A stretch of 64,000 bases of DNA from Turbatrix aceti (GCA_963969345.1 OZ017770.1:6519246-6583245); one strand, 5' to 3'. Positions 26,673 through 40,687 are shown, counted from the first letter of the stretch. Program-made: numbers and translations. Notes: generated by a model from the letters alone, not told the origin.

Positions 26673-29600
26673 CAAGACTACAAATATAATACCACAACTA
26701 CACTAGAAGCTTTCATCAACTGAAAAAAAGTGAGACTTGATGCCTGTTAGTCGATTTGACATAATTCGAGTTCCACGATGCCCGCATTTATGGAAATGAG
26801 AGTGCGCAAGTATGCAATGCCGGGCAATTTATTATCTCTAAACTCGCTAATGTGATAAACAACGTAAAAAATGAATGCGTATTTGACAGGAACAGAAATA
26901 TCTAAAAAACGGCGCAAGATACTAAGCAGCTGGAAAATGGCAACGAGATGGAATAAGCCGGAGGCGTATACGCGGCACCCAATGCGACTATAGAAAAGAA
27001 AGGCACAGAGAGTCAAGAGAAGTAAAAAAAAGCGCAAAGGAACACAGATAATACAACGCTCTTGTGAGTAGAAAAAACAGTATAAGTCTGGCACTATTAA
27101 ACACTCACGTAAATGTGTTGAAAAATTTCAATTCTGATAGTAGACCGACCACTTATGTCATCAGATGTGCCTCTCGCCTTTCTGTGCGCCGTAAAAAAAC
27201 CCTAAGCAGAAATCGATGAGGAAACAGAGGCTTGTATCTGCCACCTAATAGCTAGACAGTCCGTCGAATTCCAAGGCTAAGTCGACATGACTTTCAGTGG
27301 CGGGAGCACATTTCACGGCTATGCTCTAAGGCACTTAAGCATGATCTCCAGAGAGTTCTATTGTCCGGCTACCGGCAGCGGTAGCAACTTTTCATCTCAA
27401 ATTGGGTGAGAATTAGTAAGTGGTTGCAGGGTCTCTCGCTACCCCGCTACCGCGTTGGCTTTCGCAAGAAAAAAAAACATGTGTCTGAAGAATGAAGACT
27501 GAATAGGATACCACCATTACTTTGTCCATGGTGCTGCGACAATGTCTGTCTGAGTACCAAAAAAATCAGAGTGTTAGTCTTTTTAAATCTATGCTATTAT
27601 CTTCAAAAATGCCTAAAAAGCGCCCCGGCTTTACCACTGCTGAAAATGAAGTAACAAAACCTAGCTGTCGAAAAAGCTCAATCCACATTCGCCGCTTTTG
27701 GATGACAGCAAAAAAATGGTGTTTTACCCCGCCATTATGTTGTCGGGTCATAATTTTTTGGCCTACGAGCTTGCCAAAATTCGGTCAATACTGGCAGTAA
27801 CCACATTTTTTTCTGAAACAAAGCTATAACAGTAGTGGCTAAACGGAATACTTTCAGTTTCAAAGCCTCTAAAGAAAAATGGAATTTGACAAAAAAAAAC
27901 ACAAAAAAAAGTTATTCATTTTTTGTTTTGCCAGGCGCATGCCAAAGTCGGCCTCACATCAGGAACACAATCAATGAAATGTCGAATTGGAACTACAACA
28001 GAAAATATGTAGAAAATATGGAATTGGTTATTGAACGTTTTGTTGAAAGACGGTGCTTAATTTTTTTTTTGAAAAAAATACATTTGCATTGGCATCAATC
28101 TTTTTTTCAAATTGGTAACGTACACACATCATGCATTCCCTGAAAAAATATACGTTGTATAAAAAATAACTATAATTATGAACAAAAATAACAACAAAAT
28201 CACTCATGCAATTCGGAGAATTCTACACCAATGAACTCCTGATAAAATTTGTAGCAATGAAAAACAAGTTTTTGTATGAGGTACGCTTTGCTATAATAAA
28301 TATTTCTTATGAATTGTATCCGTTGCTTTGGTCCTTATTTTGTAGAGAGGGACACAACCATTCAAGATATTGTTATTGCCTTTAATCAGAACGCAAATAA
28401 ATAAACTACACACAATTTGCCGTAATTTTTGGTCCCTCAATACCGTGAGCCGGGACACGAGAAACTTATACTTTGGAACTGCTTGACAATGTCTTAGAGC
28501 AGTGATTTTTATCTTTACTTTGTGGTTGTTCAACTTTTTGATTGTTCAAAATTGCGTTGTACAGCCGCAAGCATTGCTTGCTTGCCCGAGTTTTCCGCGT
28601 GTTGTATAACTGTCTGCAAAGTCATACGTGAGTATTGTTTACTTTTACACAATTTGTTGCCGATTGACAACAACAGCGTGCATTACGGTTAATCAACTTC
28701 GTTAGAGCATCCCTTGTAAACATGATCGCTATCACCGAATCTTCGTTGTCTGATAATCTTAATTTTTGCCTTAAGCACCGATCGTCTGGAGTAGTCGGAA
28801 TGAACGCACAAAGTTTTGTCTGTTTTCATTCATCGCAAGTCATAATACTTGCTGCAATTCAGGGTGCATTGTTTAGGTGTAATATTCATGGCTGAGCCTG
28901 AGGAGACAGAGGGAAAAGAGAGCTGGAAACCGTGTCGGAGCCTTCCAAAAGCTATGTGCGCAAGCAAAAACGTTCTGTTTCAGACCCGGTTTTTTGTTGA
29001 CTCACTGATCTCCGAATGTCTCAGTCAGCCTTCCGCAAATCCGATAGTTAAGATTACTGAGCGAGGGTTCTTGCCGTTCCCCCTTTGTTCATTGACAAGC
29101 AGACGACAGGCTGTCTGCCCGCTGCATTTTTTTTGTTTTACGCATTCCCTTTGTACGCTCACCGTTATCATTTAATTGAACATTTGTTGTCCTCTGTTCA
29201 AAATTTAAGAATTGTTTTTCTGACACATGCTCTGATTCACTAAAATGTACATATTTTAATGATATCCTCGCGAAAGAAATGTGTATTTTTGTTTTTGACG
29301 GAACAGCCACGCTGCCAACACGTCCGACTGGCACATCACAACTTTGTGCACATGCAATTGCTTCATGTTCCTCTCTGTGTTGTGGAGTTGTGTAAATTAG
29401 CTCAAAGAGTCCAGCGAGACGCATCTTTTTTATTATTTGTTGTGTACTTTCTTTTTTTACTATACACTTTGTCTGTTCGCTCAGGCTATGCCATTGCTGC
29501 CGTAGACGGAGAGCACTATAGTCAATAGTATCTTTGTTTTTCACTCGAGAACATGCACTTTTTGCACTTGTGTTTGTGCTAGCGGTCATCGCTGGGGCGT

Positions 29601-32600
29601 GAACTCATAGTCTCATCTTTCGAGTCGGAGGCCGCCCGCGAAGACCCAAAGCGCGTGTTCTTTTTTTCAATGCCACCCCGCAGTGGCTTTGAAAAGAAAA
29701 ATTCCTTCGCTTCTTTTTCGTTGCTTCGTAACAACAAGTACAACACGCATTCACAAACGAGCCGTCCTACCCCACCCCTCTCAGTAACCTTATGAGTAGT
29801 ATTGGCCAACGGCTACAGCAGTGGCTATTTGCCAACAAATGCAAAGAGAAAATAACAAAAAAGCAAAAATGTCTTTGACTGCCCGCCAAAAAGCGTTCAC
29901 TGGAGCTCCTGCCACATGGAATTATAAATATTTTAGAACCTTCAACTGTTTGGACTCAACACTGAATGTATATTTGTATGCACGGCTGCTAGCGCAAAGT
30001 TTTTTTTTGTTGTTTCTTGTTTACATAATGGGAAGGGTGATTTTCATTGCTTCTTGGGATGCAGCTTTTGTACATATTCTGCATTATCATTTTTCCTGAC
30101 AGTTCCATTTTTTTAGAACTGAAGTTACCTTACTTACCTGTGAACATGTTTTTAGTGTTTTCGAAAAAAATTGAATTCAAGTAAGCGTACCCTGCTTTTT
30201 TTTATCATCAGATAACTGGGATTGAATATTGTACGAGGAGCTTGTATGATTAACAACTGCCCCGTAAAATAATTTTTCATATGAAAAAAATTCTAGGCCT
30301 TAGTCAGTGTTTTTCATCATCCAGTTCCTAATCACTCCGCGTACGGCTATGTAACAGGTGGTTATTCTCACGTAGAGGGAAGTAACACGCGACTCGTAAA
30401 CAGGTAGCTCTGGCAGGTAGCGCGTTCCAAGCTTTGGAAGGCTTGTAAATAAATAAGTGTTGCATTGCGATGCGTCGACCAGTATTGGCTCATATACAAA
30501 ACTAGATGACGATCAGCTGTCTGTGGGTTTTATTATACATTTTTGATCGCAATTCCATTCAACGTGCTTATGCCCGGCTGACCAAACAGGTATCCCAAAG
30601 CTCTAGGCTGTGTTCACTATTTTTGCCTCATGCAATGTGATGGTGACGCTGATACACGCGGATAATTGCAAAAATAGTCCCTCGCCATTATTTTCTGTCT
30701 AGCATATTTTTAGTATACTGGTCCGTTTTTTTTGTGTTGTTTTGTTGTTGTGCAAAGGCCAAAAAACCTGGAACAAATTATATATACGTTCCCTCTCTTT
30801 TATGCTATCGACGTTTTTCTTCTTGTTTTTTGTCACACTCTCTCGTTAAATTTCCTGGCTGTTTGCCAGGAACGTGGAACGCAGGCTTAGCATAAATGCA
30901 AGAACGACAACGTTGAAGACCCAGCGAAGGCAAAAAATTGTTTTCCACGCAACCCCTGACTGACTTTGACTTGCCCTTAACCGTCGGAACAACCAACACG
31001 TGACATGTTCGTTCCTTTTGGCACTAGTACGGCATTTATATTTATAAGGCTTGGGCAGGGTGGAATCATTCTGATAATTTTTTTTCTGCCATGCGATTCG
31101 ACATCCATGTTTTTTGCTCAGTTCCTTTATTGAATTTCAAGTTGAAGACCACTTTTGTTTTGTTTTTGCGGCCCTGAAAAGCCGCATGGCCCAAGTTATC
31201 TTTTTACCATGTTTTTATCTTTTTGGCATGCTACTTCTTTCTTTTTTCTTTTCAGTGTCGTGTCCCCCGGGTGTTTCTGGGCATGCTCGCTGTTATTTCT
31301 TTTTTTTAAGCAGCGTGCACACATCAGCCCCCCAGCTACGCTCTTTCCGCGTTCAATTTATTCGTTCGCATGTTCGCTTAGTGCTTTTTGTGCAAGCAGC
31401 TTTACGTTTGCCGCTTTTTGGACGGGCTGTCTCACCCTACAGGCAAGTCATCCAGACAGACAAGCTAGGGGGGAGGCTGATTGTGTGTCGGTCGTTTTTC
31501 GAGCACTTTTTGCATATTCCAGAGTCGTATTCTCTTTTTCGTTTTTCAACGCTTTTTTTCCGACTAATACCCTCCCAGCTGGCTCTGTCATTTTCTCTTC
31601 TCTTCACCAGGCTTTTCTTCCCGCTCGTTCTTCTCCCCTTCCAATTCCTCCCTCGTACGTTTTTATCGCTATGAGCGTCTTTTTGACAAACGCTTCTGTC
31701 GCTCCTGTCTTTTTTTTTCTTGTGCATAACAAAAACGTTAGACAACCAGCCAGTTGGCGCGTAAAGTTGTGGACACCCTCTTGAAAAAAGGACGCACACA
31801 TGCTACGCCTTAGGGTGACGCGCGTTCTGCCTCCTGCTGTTCGCATCGTTCACTTTTTGTGCATCGTACTTTTTGCTTCCCTCTATACACATGCTTAACA
31901 ACCCGCGTCGTCTACACGGCTCATTTTTCCATCATCAAACGAAAAACACCATGCATGAGCTATTGCAAGCCGTAGTAGAACAATTCAGTCGAACATGTGT
32001 TGGGTAATGTATTCGAAGGAAATATTTTGAATAGGATATCATGACCACAAAGACGACAGCGATCCACGACAAAGGAAAGAATGATACAAACATATGTTAA
32101 GGCGGAAAGTCGCCTAGAGTAAAACTATTATAATAAGCACAGTATCAAATTTTGGCTGCCCAAGGACAATGAGTCCTTTTTTTATAATTTTTCTAATGCT
32201 TTTGAACAATGGACCTCTAGTGTCCCGGTTTTGGTCCCTTCAGTAGTTTTCTGAAATGCGCAAGACAAAAAAGGAATAAAATCACCTTGGAACATCGTCC
32301 CAAGGAAGATCGCAGCGACATCACGATTATGTCAGCAAAGAGAGCGCTATGATTCTAATTCGCATTACAAAAGTAAAGCAAAGTACAACTCGTGCGTTTT
32401 TTTTTCAACTAAAGATTGCGCCGTAACTATGACGCTGCCTGCTGGAGCTGCGTTCCCTCGTGAGGGCAGAAAACGAAGCCCGCGTATACGAATAAATTCC
32501 TTACGGCGGATGTTGAAATGCCACGCTCTTGCGCTCGTGTGGCACCACTGCCTACGCGAACGAACTATCATATCTACCTAGTCACCCATTTACAAAATCT

Positions 32601-33454
32601 TGTTTTTTTAGTGTGCTACCTCATTCACGTGTCGTACTGTGTTCCCCGTCGGGGTGCCAGCCAATTATCAGTGGCACTCAATATACGCCACTCAACGATA
32701 CAACAATTAGTACTGTTTCTAAAAAACGTAAGAAATAACACAGCTCGTAGCATGAGAGACAATTTTTATCGTACTTTTTTTTAGACAAAAAGGAACTCGG
32801 AAACGCTAACCAAGAGGAGGAGCGCTCCGCGTATCCCTGTCGGTCACACGGAAAGACGTTCACTTTGGTGCCAGTCGCTTTTCCATTGTGCGACGCACGC
32901 CATACACACTCCCCTACGTAACAAGGACGTCCAATTCGTTTTTCTTGTTGTGTTTCCCTCTACGGCTGACGAACAACAACAACAACGTCCTGCCGATTTA
33001 TTTTTTGCCGTCCTAACTAAAACTTCAAGGTCCGGTCAGAGTATAGCCAACTTCGGCTCTCGACCACCGACGACACTTGCTTACGCCGACCAAGGCGACG
33101 TCTTGGACGACGTTGTCCACCATTCCACCGATTCCACTTGTGTGCTAGATCTACCAACTCTCAAATACTGCTTGTACTGTGACTGTTAGCTTGCCTGTAA
33201 TCCAATTATCAAAGTCGAAGCTGCATCGCCACTTTTTGTTGCCACTGAAGATATTTGCCAGTGAGGCTTCACCGCCTGCGTGGTGTAGCCGGGGCCAGAA
33301 TCTGCGACCATAGTCGCACGCGCCGGCTACTCTGAACTCTGCAACCGCTTTTACCTCAACCGCCGCCGCGCCATCGAATCTAAGTTCGGCGGCGGCGGGC
33401 ATTCATTCCGCCAATGCGCCTTCTGAATCCATAAATTCCAACAACCTCCTTGCG
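26673..33454. other. Large divergent intergenic region between TBC and lin-14-like genes
   Basis: About 6.8 kb with the starts of two divergent genes at its ends. Open frames of up to 209 codons between 29089 and 31850 sit in strongly pyrimidine-biased sequence, overlap on both strands and show no domain or splice-compatible partners, so I do not call them. This is a natural place for the lin-14-like promoter, upstream untranslated exons and enhancers; none can be pinpointed. I saw no tRNA or other structured RNA. Confidence 0.45.
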
Positions 33455-36400
33455 ATGCTTTCCGCTGCTCAAGCTCTTCAGTGGCAGCAGGTTCGTTCGA
33501 TTTTTTTACCCTACTTTTTGCAGTTTTCTACCACTGATTTTTGTACATACGTGAAAAATTCATCTCTATTGACGCGTTCCTTTTTTCGTCCTATTTAATT
33601 TCACGCAGTTTTTTTCCCGTCGTTTAATTATTTCGGAAAGTAGTAGCGTTCTTTGACGAACTGACTTTGTTTGCAACAGATGCTGGGAGTTGAGCGTCGG
33701 ACAACGACAGAGACTGACACTGTGTTGTCGAATGTGAATTTATGTTTCCCCATAGACACATGCGACGGCAAAAAAACTCGTCCCGTAGTGATCGCGCAAA
33801 ATTTTTACGCAACTGCGTTAGGCGTCGCGGGGATAGCTTTTTGGTTTCCAGTTTGGAGTGGCGCTCGTTTGGCAGTGGAGGAACACGTTATGTGGCGTGA
33901 AAGCGCAATTGTAAGTGCGACCGAAGAGGGAAACGCCGCGTCAAACAAGTTAAAACACACGTCAAAGTATTTTTACAATTCACGTTCCGATTACTCTGTT
34001 GCTGCCTTGGATCTCAATTACACTGCTATTGTTGATGAAAAAAAAATGCAACTCACATCTATGCGTTCATTTTTTTGTGACTCGTATTCCCGACATTTTT
34101 TCATCAAAATGTGTTTTTCTGCACCGTTGAGAACGCAGGATGAACACAGCGAGCAAGTGACAAAAAACTAAGCTGCAAGTGAAGATAAAGAACACAACTC
34201 TTGATAGACAGAGAAAAAGAAAAAAAAGTATCGTTCCTGGCAATTTGCTTAATTTGTTTTGGTTTTGCCGAACGAGACTGAGTATTAATTGTTGTTAACG
34301 TTTGAAGACGTAAACAACGCCTCTGGCAATCGCCCAAAATCATTGTTTGTTTGATTGCTTTTTAGACAGAGCACGAACATTCAAAGTGTGTTTATCATGA
34401 TTTCATCTACTATCACACTGTGCTATCATTGTCAGAAACTTTTTTTTTCCAAAAATCTTTGTTACTTTTTCACTGCGACCAAAATCTTTGTTACTTCTAA
34501 TTCGGTCTAATTTGAAAAAAAAAACTATTTAAAACTCAGTTGGACGATTACAACATGGTTATTTATTTATTTATATCAGACTGTCTGGGGCTAGCGTTTA
34601 GCAAGAACCGTTTGTCTTTGACTATTTTTTAGAAAGCGTTTACAATTTTGTTTATGCTGACAATACGGGACTGTCTTTTGTATTGTCAGCGCTGTTTTTT
34701 TCTCCAACGGAAAAAAATAGTACGAAAACGGTTGTTGGTTTTGCGGATAAGCGATACATTGCCTAAGGAATGGCAATTGTGTTTTCCACAACGAGTGTTC
34801 AACAATTGCTGAAAGTGTTCACTTCCATTATTTCGTATTTTTTGTTTTCTTTTTTTGAACAATTGAAGCAGGGCACTTGTTTTGTCAAGCATCGTACAAG
34901 AGGTATGAGCAATACGAAAACTTATATTTTATCACTGTAATGAATTCCAATTTATTTATTCGACTTTCTATTCGACTTTCTGTTTTTTCGCATTGCTTAA
35001 AATATTTTTTGTTAGCGCGAGAACAAAAATCCCATAATTTTTTTTGGTCGTATGAAATATGTCCTGAAATGCGGTCTTGCAATCACAAAAAAAAATAAAC
35101 AAGTGTAGAGACAAAGGTGTTTTTTCTGTTGGGTACAGCTATAAATAACCTTGTACCTATCTCTGTTAGATGTTTTATACGTAAAAAAAACCAATTCTTT
35201 CGTCTTCATTTTTGCTGGGTACTGATAAAATTGTTTCCGACGGCGCTCCGTTTTTTCGTTAAAGCGAACTTTGTGATACCAGTTTTTTACCCATCGAGAA
35301 TGAATTCTAAACCACTGAACGTCACAGAGTATAATTTGTACTTTTAAGTTGACACTTACGAACTGTCGTTCCAGTCGATTGTTCCAACGTTTTTTGTTTT
35401 CACCGCATTGTTAAAAACATTCTACCCTGATTGACATGAGCATTCTACTTTGTCTATTCTAATTAATGTAGAGAAACGTGCGTTCAAAGTTGTTACGTAA
35501 GAATTCAACTTGATATCTAGAATCTCTTCTAATGTCAGCCATGTCCCAGCGAAGGTTGTCATGCAGGAATCATAATTTATTGACTTTCGACGTACTAGAA
35601 CTAGTTTTAATGGAGGTTTGAAAATTTACCCTAAAAGTGTTTCCGCATGGCCAAAAGTTTCGTTTAAAAATTGATAACACGTTTCTGCTCTTTTTAGTAC
35701 GCTTTTTGGCACGACTGCTTTTTTATGCTTCGTAGTCGCAAGCGCTCTTGGCGCCGTGCCATTTGTAGTATCTTTGTCACATTTTATCTAATATTATGTG
35801 ACGTGATTGAGTTAGGCAGGGGATGAGACAGACTTTACGCCGCACTGCAAAGCTATAGAGAACTGCAACCGTATCAGTCATCGCCTGAACTGAGGAAAGA
35901 AATTTTAAAAGCGACAAAAACAATCCCCGAGCCTCGTAGTAATTGCTACCCCCAGCCGCTTGCTCTCTTCGTCTATACGGAAAAAGTTGCACTTTAGGCG
36001 AACGCAAAATGATAATGCTGGGTCATTTGTTCTGTGGAACGCTATGCGGTGACAGAAAAAATTGTCTGTAATACCGGAAGCAATGCACTGACGTCCAAAA
36101 GAATGGTAATTTATGCGACGATTTATTCATCATGATTTTATCACCGCGCACATAATGTTAACACACAGTAAAACATTGTTAATTGTTTTACAAAATCGAC
36201 AGTCCTCCAAGACCCCAAATATACAATTCAACTTCAACCTGACTAATTCATGTTTTTTAGCATCAACAACAACGATTAAATCAGGCTCAAGCTTATGCAA
36301 AAAACACACCGCAACAACAGCTCATGTTAGCGGCCAATTCTATCATGCATAGCGGTCACAATTCAAGTACAAGCAATCAGAACGGCAATACAGTACCCAG

Positions 36401-39400
36401 TTGCAACGGTTGTCGAGAGTTGAAAAGGTGGGACTTTTTTATCAGTTACCTACACTGCTTCGTGTCTACAGGCTTCTTTGGTCCTACTATAATAATCTGT
36501 CTCGTCTGCCAAAACGCTTCTTTCTTTTCGACGGTTGTGTTGACTTCAACGTAGTTATTTCTCTTTTTTATCACATGGAATTCTTACGTCCTGACTTTGT
36601 TTTCCTCCTGCTTCTCCCCTGGTCCTTCTGTTATCAAAGTTTTTGCGACGTCCGATTTTTTCGCCGGCGTTTTCCGTTGATAAGAAACATAAAAGACCGA
36701 ACACTGGGTAATTTTCAATCAGTTCTAGCCCATCAATTCCTGATCCTCGCTCCAGACAGTGATGCTTTGTGAATACACGGGAAGTCGAAGACAGGGTCTT
36801 ACCATTTTGGTCTCAGGGGAAAGCGCTGCACCTTACGTGCGAAGTGCGATGCGAGGACTAGTAATTATTTTTAGGCATATTTTCCTTGACGTGCCAAATT
36901 GGTTTTTCCTAATTATTTCGTCCTCCCATGTGAGTTACACCTGAAACGTTGTCAGTTACTTTACAATCAATTTTGACAGCTTTTGTGGACAAAAAAGCTT
37001 GCAATTAGCCAATGTCATCTCGAATTCCATCGTTCTTTTTTTTCTGGGGGTAGCTCTCCTTTTTTGCCTTTGGCGAATGCGCTCACATTGAAAAAGGAAC
37101 GAAAAAAGGCGGAGACTGAAATCGGTTGTCTCGCTCGTGAACGGCTGCCAGCGGGCCGTGAGTGGTCCAACCCCTCTTCCGTCATGCTGTTCGACACGGG
37201 ACTGAGCTCCGACAATCCATCTACAAGCAGGAGCAAAAAAAATGTGTTTTGTGAAACTCTGTGGTTGGCCCAGGGGGTACATTGCACTGCCGGCCGTATC
37301 ACAACACGAAAAACCGCAACATATTGTTTGTATAAATTTGTTCCTAATGCTTTTTCCTTCCGTTCAATTTTCTCATTTTTTCTGATGTCTTCCGTTGCTT
37401 TTAGTACCATGTTCCGTTAGCTGTTGTCTTTGATAAGGTGGTTCCTTCCCTCACACCACAATTGCGGCGGTGGAAGAACAACTGAACGCCTCGAACAATG
37501 TTATCACGCTGGATGAAAACGATTTGCCTATCGCGTGTCTTGGCTTGGTGTTTTACGACCCTAAATCGTAAGAAAAAAAGCGGAACATAAATTCTGTCAA
37601 ACGGGTTGCGTAGTTTTGCATTGGCTCATAAACTCAGGCTTTGACTGGCAGTACTCTTCTTGTTGTCAAACGTTGCTTCTTCCGGCAATTGCAATTGCGG
37701 TCAACCTAATTTGTGTTTTTTTTTTCATTACTTTGCATTATTTTTTTGCAAAATGTAGTAGTCTTTTTATAAATGATGTTTAGTGTTCCAGACAATCATT
37801 TCCGTTGACTTGCTCGATTTAGCGAGATCATCACGCGCTCATTTCGCAAGGGGGTGTATTTTGTTTCCGCTTCTTTTTTTTGTTTTGTCATTCTCAGAGA
37901 AACTGTTTCGTGTGATAATCACTATCGGGTGTATTTCTTAACTTATTGGCATGTTTACAATTCATACGAGAACACTTTTTTTTCGGTGGGATTGTCAATT
38001 TTTAATGGTACCAGGCGGCCTAACCTTGTTCTGTGATTCTGTTATCGGATTAAACAACTTATTGTGTTTGTGGAGTCTAAAAGCCCATCATTTGAATAAT
38101 ATATTTTGACGAACACTTACGTTTTTTTCTCTGCCTCACCCTATTTTTTCTGTTTGTTTAGCTGTTCCCATTTCCCTGTCTGAACACGTTCAAAAAAATA
38201 TTGTTCCAACTATGAACAAATGATGATTTCAGAGAAGTTGACGAACTCAAAAGATTGCTAGGCATGGACGTCAAATCTGACAATTCTGTTCCGCTGTACA
38301 ATAGTATAGCCAACGGTCAGCGTCCTCCCTTCCAACTGTCGCAGTCTTTAGTCACAGAACCTCTTTTTAACCCGTCTCCGATGCCAAATCGTGAGTTTTG
38401 GTTTCGCGAAGTTATCAGGAATGATCATTGGAGATTTTTTCAGTGCACCATCAGCTACTTCTGCGCTTGTTGGCAAATGTACAACAAACGCAGCAGCAGC
38501 AACAGCAGAATTCTGATCAAAGCCAGATTTGGTCGCAAGCCGTTCCGACCCTGGCTGCATCGACGAGCGGAAATGTGGATCTAGCACGTAATGCAATTTT
38601 GGTGGAATCAAATGGTTGGCCCCTTTGACCTTAGTTCTTTGGTTCATTGCATAGAGCACGTTTCAGTGGACAACAACAACACCGTCGACCTTATTGGAGT
38701 CGACGGCAGCGAGACGTCGTCGTCGACGTCATCGGCAAATACACAGGTTCAAGTTTTCTTTTTTTTCGATTGAATGATGACTAACTATCGTATGTATCCG
38801 TGTTCAGGCAATGATTACTCATCATGCCTCGCAGCAAGTACAAGACCAGACAAGTGTGCGTAACGGAAATGGAACGATAGCGAGCAACGGTGTGCCCAAC
38901 GCGATCACAGCAAACGCAATCCTGTACGACTCCCTCCAGCGTGCTTTGGCAGGTCAGAATCTGTTTTCCCAGCATCACGCTGCAGCGACCCTCAACAGCA
39001 TGTTCAACGTAGCAACACCTCAGCCCACTCACCTGAATGGCAGCCAACAAACACCTCTGCCAGCTTCCATGCAGCTTTCGATACCGTCATCGGTGATGCC
39101 GCCCAACATCGGACGCCCTCATTCGAGGCACAACGGAACACATGGTGGTGAGCGCAACGGTGTTACATCTGCCATCAGTGAGCGACGGGTAAGCAGGACG
39201 AAAAATAGGAACACATTCACACGAACAATTTTGTTTTCAGAAAGCCAGCACTGACGATTTTGTAAAGAACATTCGGCAATGCCAGATGACCGAGGACGAG
39301 GTTTCAAAAATTGAAATCCCCGTTCCCGAAGCTCTCAAATACGACCAAAGTATGTGACAGCCAATGTTTATGCTGTCCTCTCTCTAGTTTCACGATTTTT

Positions 39401-40118
39401 ATGGCTATTTTTAGATTTTCGTCCAGTGCCTGAGGAACAGATCATTCAACAGATCATGACGAGCAAAAAGTACGAAACAATGGACGTACTCGAGACCATG
39501 ATTCAGCTGTGCAAAAAACTCGCTGAAAAGCGCGTATTTGGATCGCGTTTAATGGCCGACACAACCGTTGCCGCTCCGAACCATTCTAATTACACAAACT
39601 TGCCAGACAAAGGCATCATTTACATTCTCCGTCAGTGCATTTGACGTTTCTCTACCAGCTCGAATAATTCACAACCTCACTTTTCAGATGTATGCCAAAA
39701 GGTACTCGGACCACGAGTCAAAAGCGAGGACCAGTTTTGGGAGTACTTCCGCGATGCGATGCGCAAGCTAGCTGCTCGATGCCGTCGAGTTCGTCACGCC
39801 AAAAAGATGCGCTCCGGCCATTTGCACTCTAGCTCGGGGGCTTCCTCGTCGGCGCTGGTGCTAAACAATGGACCCACCATGGTGGTCTCTCCGAGCATGC
39901 ATTCGCCTTCGATTTTCACGAGTGCACAGTCTCTGATCGCAGAGGACGAACGACTCTCGAGGTCGTCGACCGAAGCGAATCCAGCCATGCCGAGTGTTGC
40001 CAGTGCTGTGCCAACGGGTCGACCATTCACGCCTCTCTCATCTGCGACGACGATAACACCGACCGCGTCTAATACATCACCCGATGTGCCCGAGGGCTGC
40101 GAATGCACGTCTCCGTAG
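33455..40118 (+). CDS. lin-14: LIN-14-like BEN-domain transcription factor
   Basis: Candidate ortholog of nematode LIN-14, the nuclear timing factor repressed by lin-4. Exons: 33455-33490 (possibly extending upstream), 36261-36427, one near 37440-37567, then 38233-38390, 38444-38614, 38667-38746, 38808-39188, 39241-39349, 39415-39630, 39688-40118. All junctions from 37567 onward are phase-consistent; the join between 36427 and 37440 is not, so a small exon may be missing there. The N-terminal half is Gln/Asn/Ser-rich with a CNGC motif. Exons at 39241-39800 encode the conserved C-terminal block with FWEYFRDAMRKLAARCRRVR, which has the ending typical of BEN-type DNA-binding domains. The tail is Ser/Thr/Pro-rich. 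The lin-14 name rests on the BEN-like block plus the lin-4 and let-7 sites in the 3' UTR; I could not align it to a reference. First exon and start are tentative. Confidence 0.68.
33491..36260 (+). other. Long first intron of the lin-14-like gene
   Basis: About 2.8 kb bounded by GTTCGT and TTTTTTAG. It contains an open frame at 33681-34171 with no recognisable domain and an 11-bp perfect hairpin at 34653-34690. An alternative exon beginning after the AACAG at 33680 is conceivable but unsupported. Confidence 0.4.
34653..34690. repeat. Short perfect hairpin
   Basis: GCTGACAATAC is followed after a short loop by its exact reverse complement GTATTGTCAGC. The stem is only 11 bp, too short for a miRNA precursor, so the role is unknown. 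Confidence 0.5.
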
Positions 40119-40501
40119 TTGGCGTAGCCACAGAAGCACAAAAAACCCATCGCGCTTTCAACTGTACTTTCCCGTTCGGTGTGTGTAATATTCGGTGAAC
40201 TCAACACGATCCTGTGCGTCTCAGCTCTACAAGCATCTCGTCTGTGGTCCCGGTTACCTTTCAAAGGGCACACCAACCCGCTGATTTGTCAGCTCTACCT
40301 TGTTGTCCAGCATGATTTTTTTTTTTCATTTTTGCGATGTTTTGAAATTCGTACTTTTTTACTTATTTTATAGTATTAGCTTTTGTAAGTCACTCTCTTA
40401 ACCACTGTTTTTTTGTGTACTAACCTTAACGCCACCTTCATTACACCTCCACTTTGGCCAAATGCTAACACAGAAGCACATGTTATCCGTACTCTTATTT
40501 T

Positions 40502-40511
40502 GTCTCAGGGA
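40502..40511 (+). promoter_or_regulatory. lin-4/miR-125 target site 1
   Basis: GTCTCAGGGA pairs with nucleotides 1-10 of lin-4 (UCCCUGAGAC). Confidence 0.75.
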
Positions 40512-40525
40512 ATTTTTGATACCAT

Positions 40526-40533
40526 CTCAGGAA
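40526..40533 (+). promoter_or_regulatory. Imperfect lin-4/miR-125 site
   Basis: CTCAGGAA matches the seed at all but one base; probably weak or decayed. Confidence 0.35.
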
Positions 40534-40546
40534 ACAACTTTTTAAA

Positions 40547-40554
40547 CTCAGGGA
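40547..40554 (+). promoter_or_regulatory. lin-4/miR-125 target site 2
   Basis: CTCAGGGA, full 8-mer seed match. It lies 43 bases after site 1, a spacing that permits cooperative repression. Confidence 0.7.
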
Positions 40555-40678
40555 ACTCTTTTTTTTTGTAATGTATCAGTCACCTTTTAGATTTTATATT
40601 TTAAAGCAAATCAGTTACTCAATCACATTTTTTCCAGGGTCTTTTTCATTTTAATCATGGTAAGGCAAAAAGACTAAT

Positions 40679-40687
40679 TCTCAGGGA
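40679..40687 (+). promoter_or_regulatory. lin-4/miR-125 target site 3
   Basis: TCTCAGGGA pairs with nucleotides 1-9 of lin-4. Confidence 0.72.

Noticed and set aside
29089..31850. Frames of 90-209 codons in pyrimidine-rich DNA
   Set aside because: Biased composition (mostly Phe, Leu, Ser), overlapping frames on both strands and no splice-compatible partners.
33671..34171. 166-codon plus-strand frame in intron 1 of the lin-14-like gene
   Set aside because: No recognisable domain, no conserved start context, and including it would not help the frame of the downstream exons.
34653..34690. Hairpin considered as a microRNA precursor
   Set aside because: Stem of 11 bp is too short and has no extended pairing.
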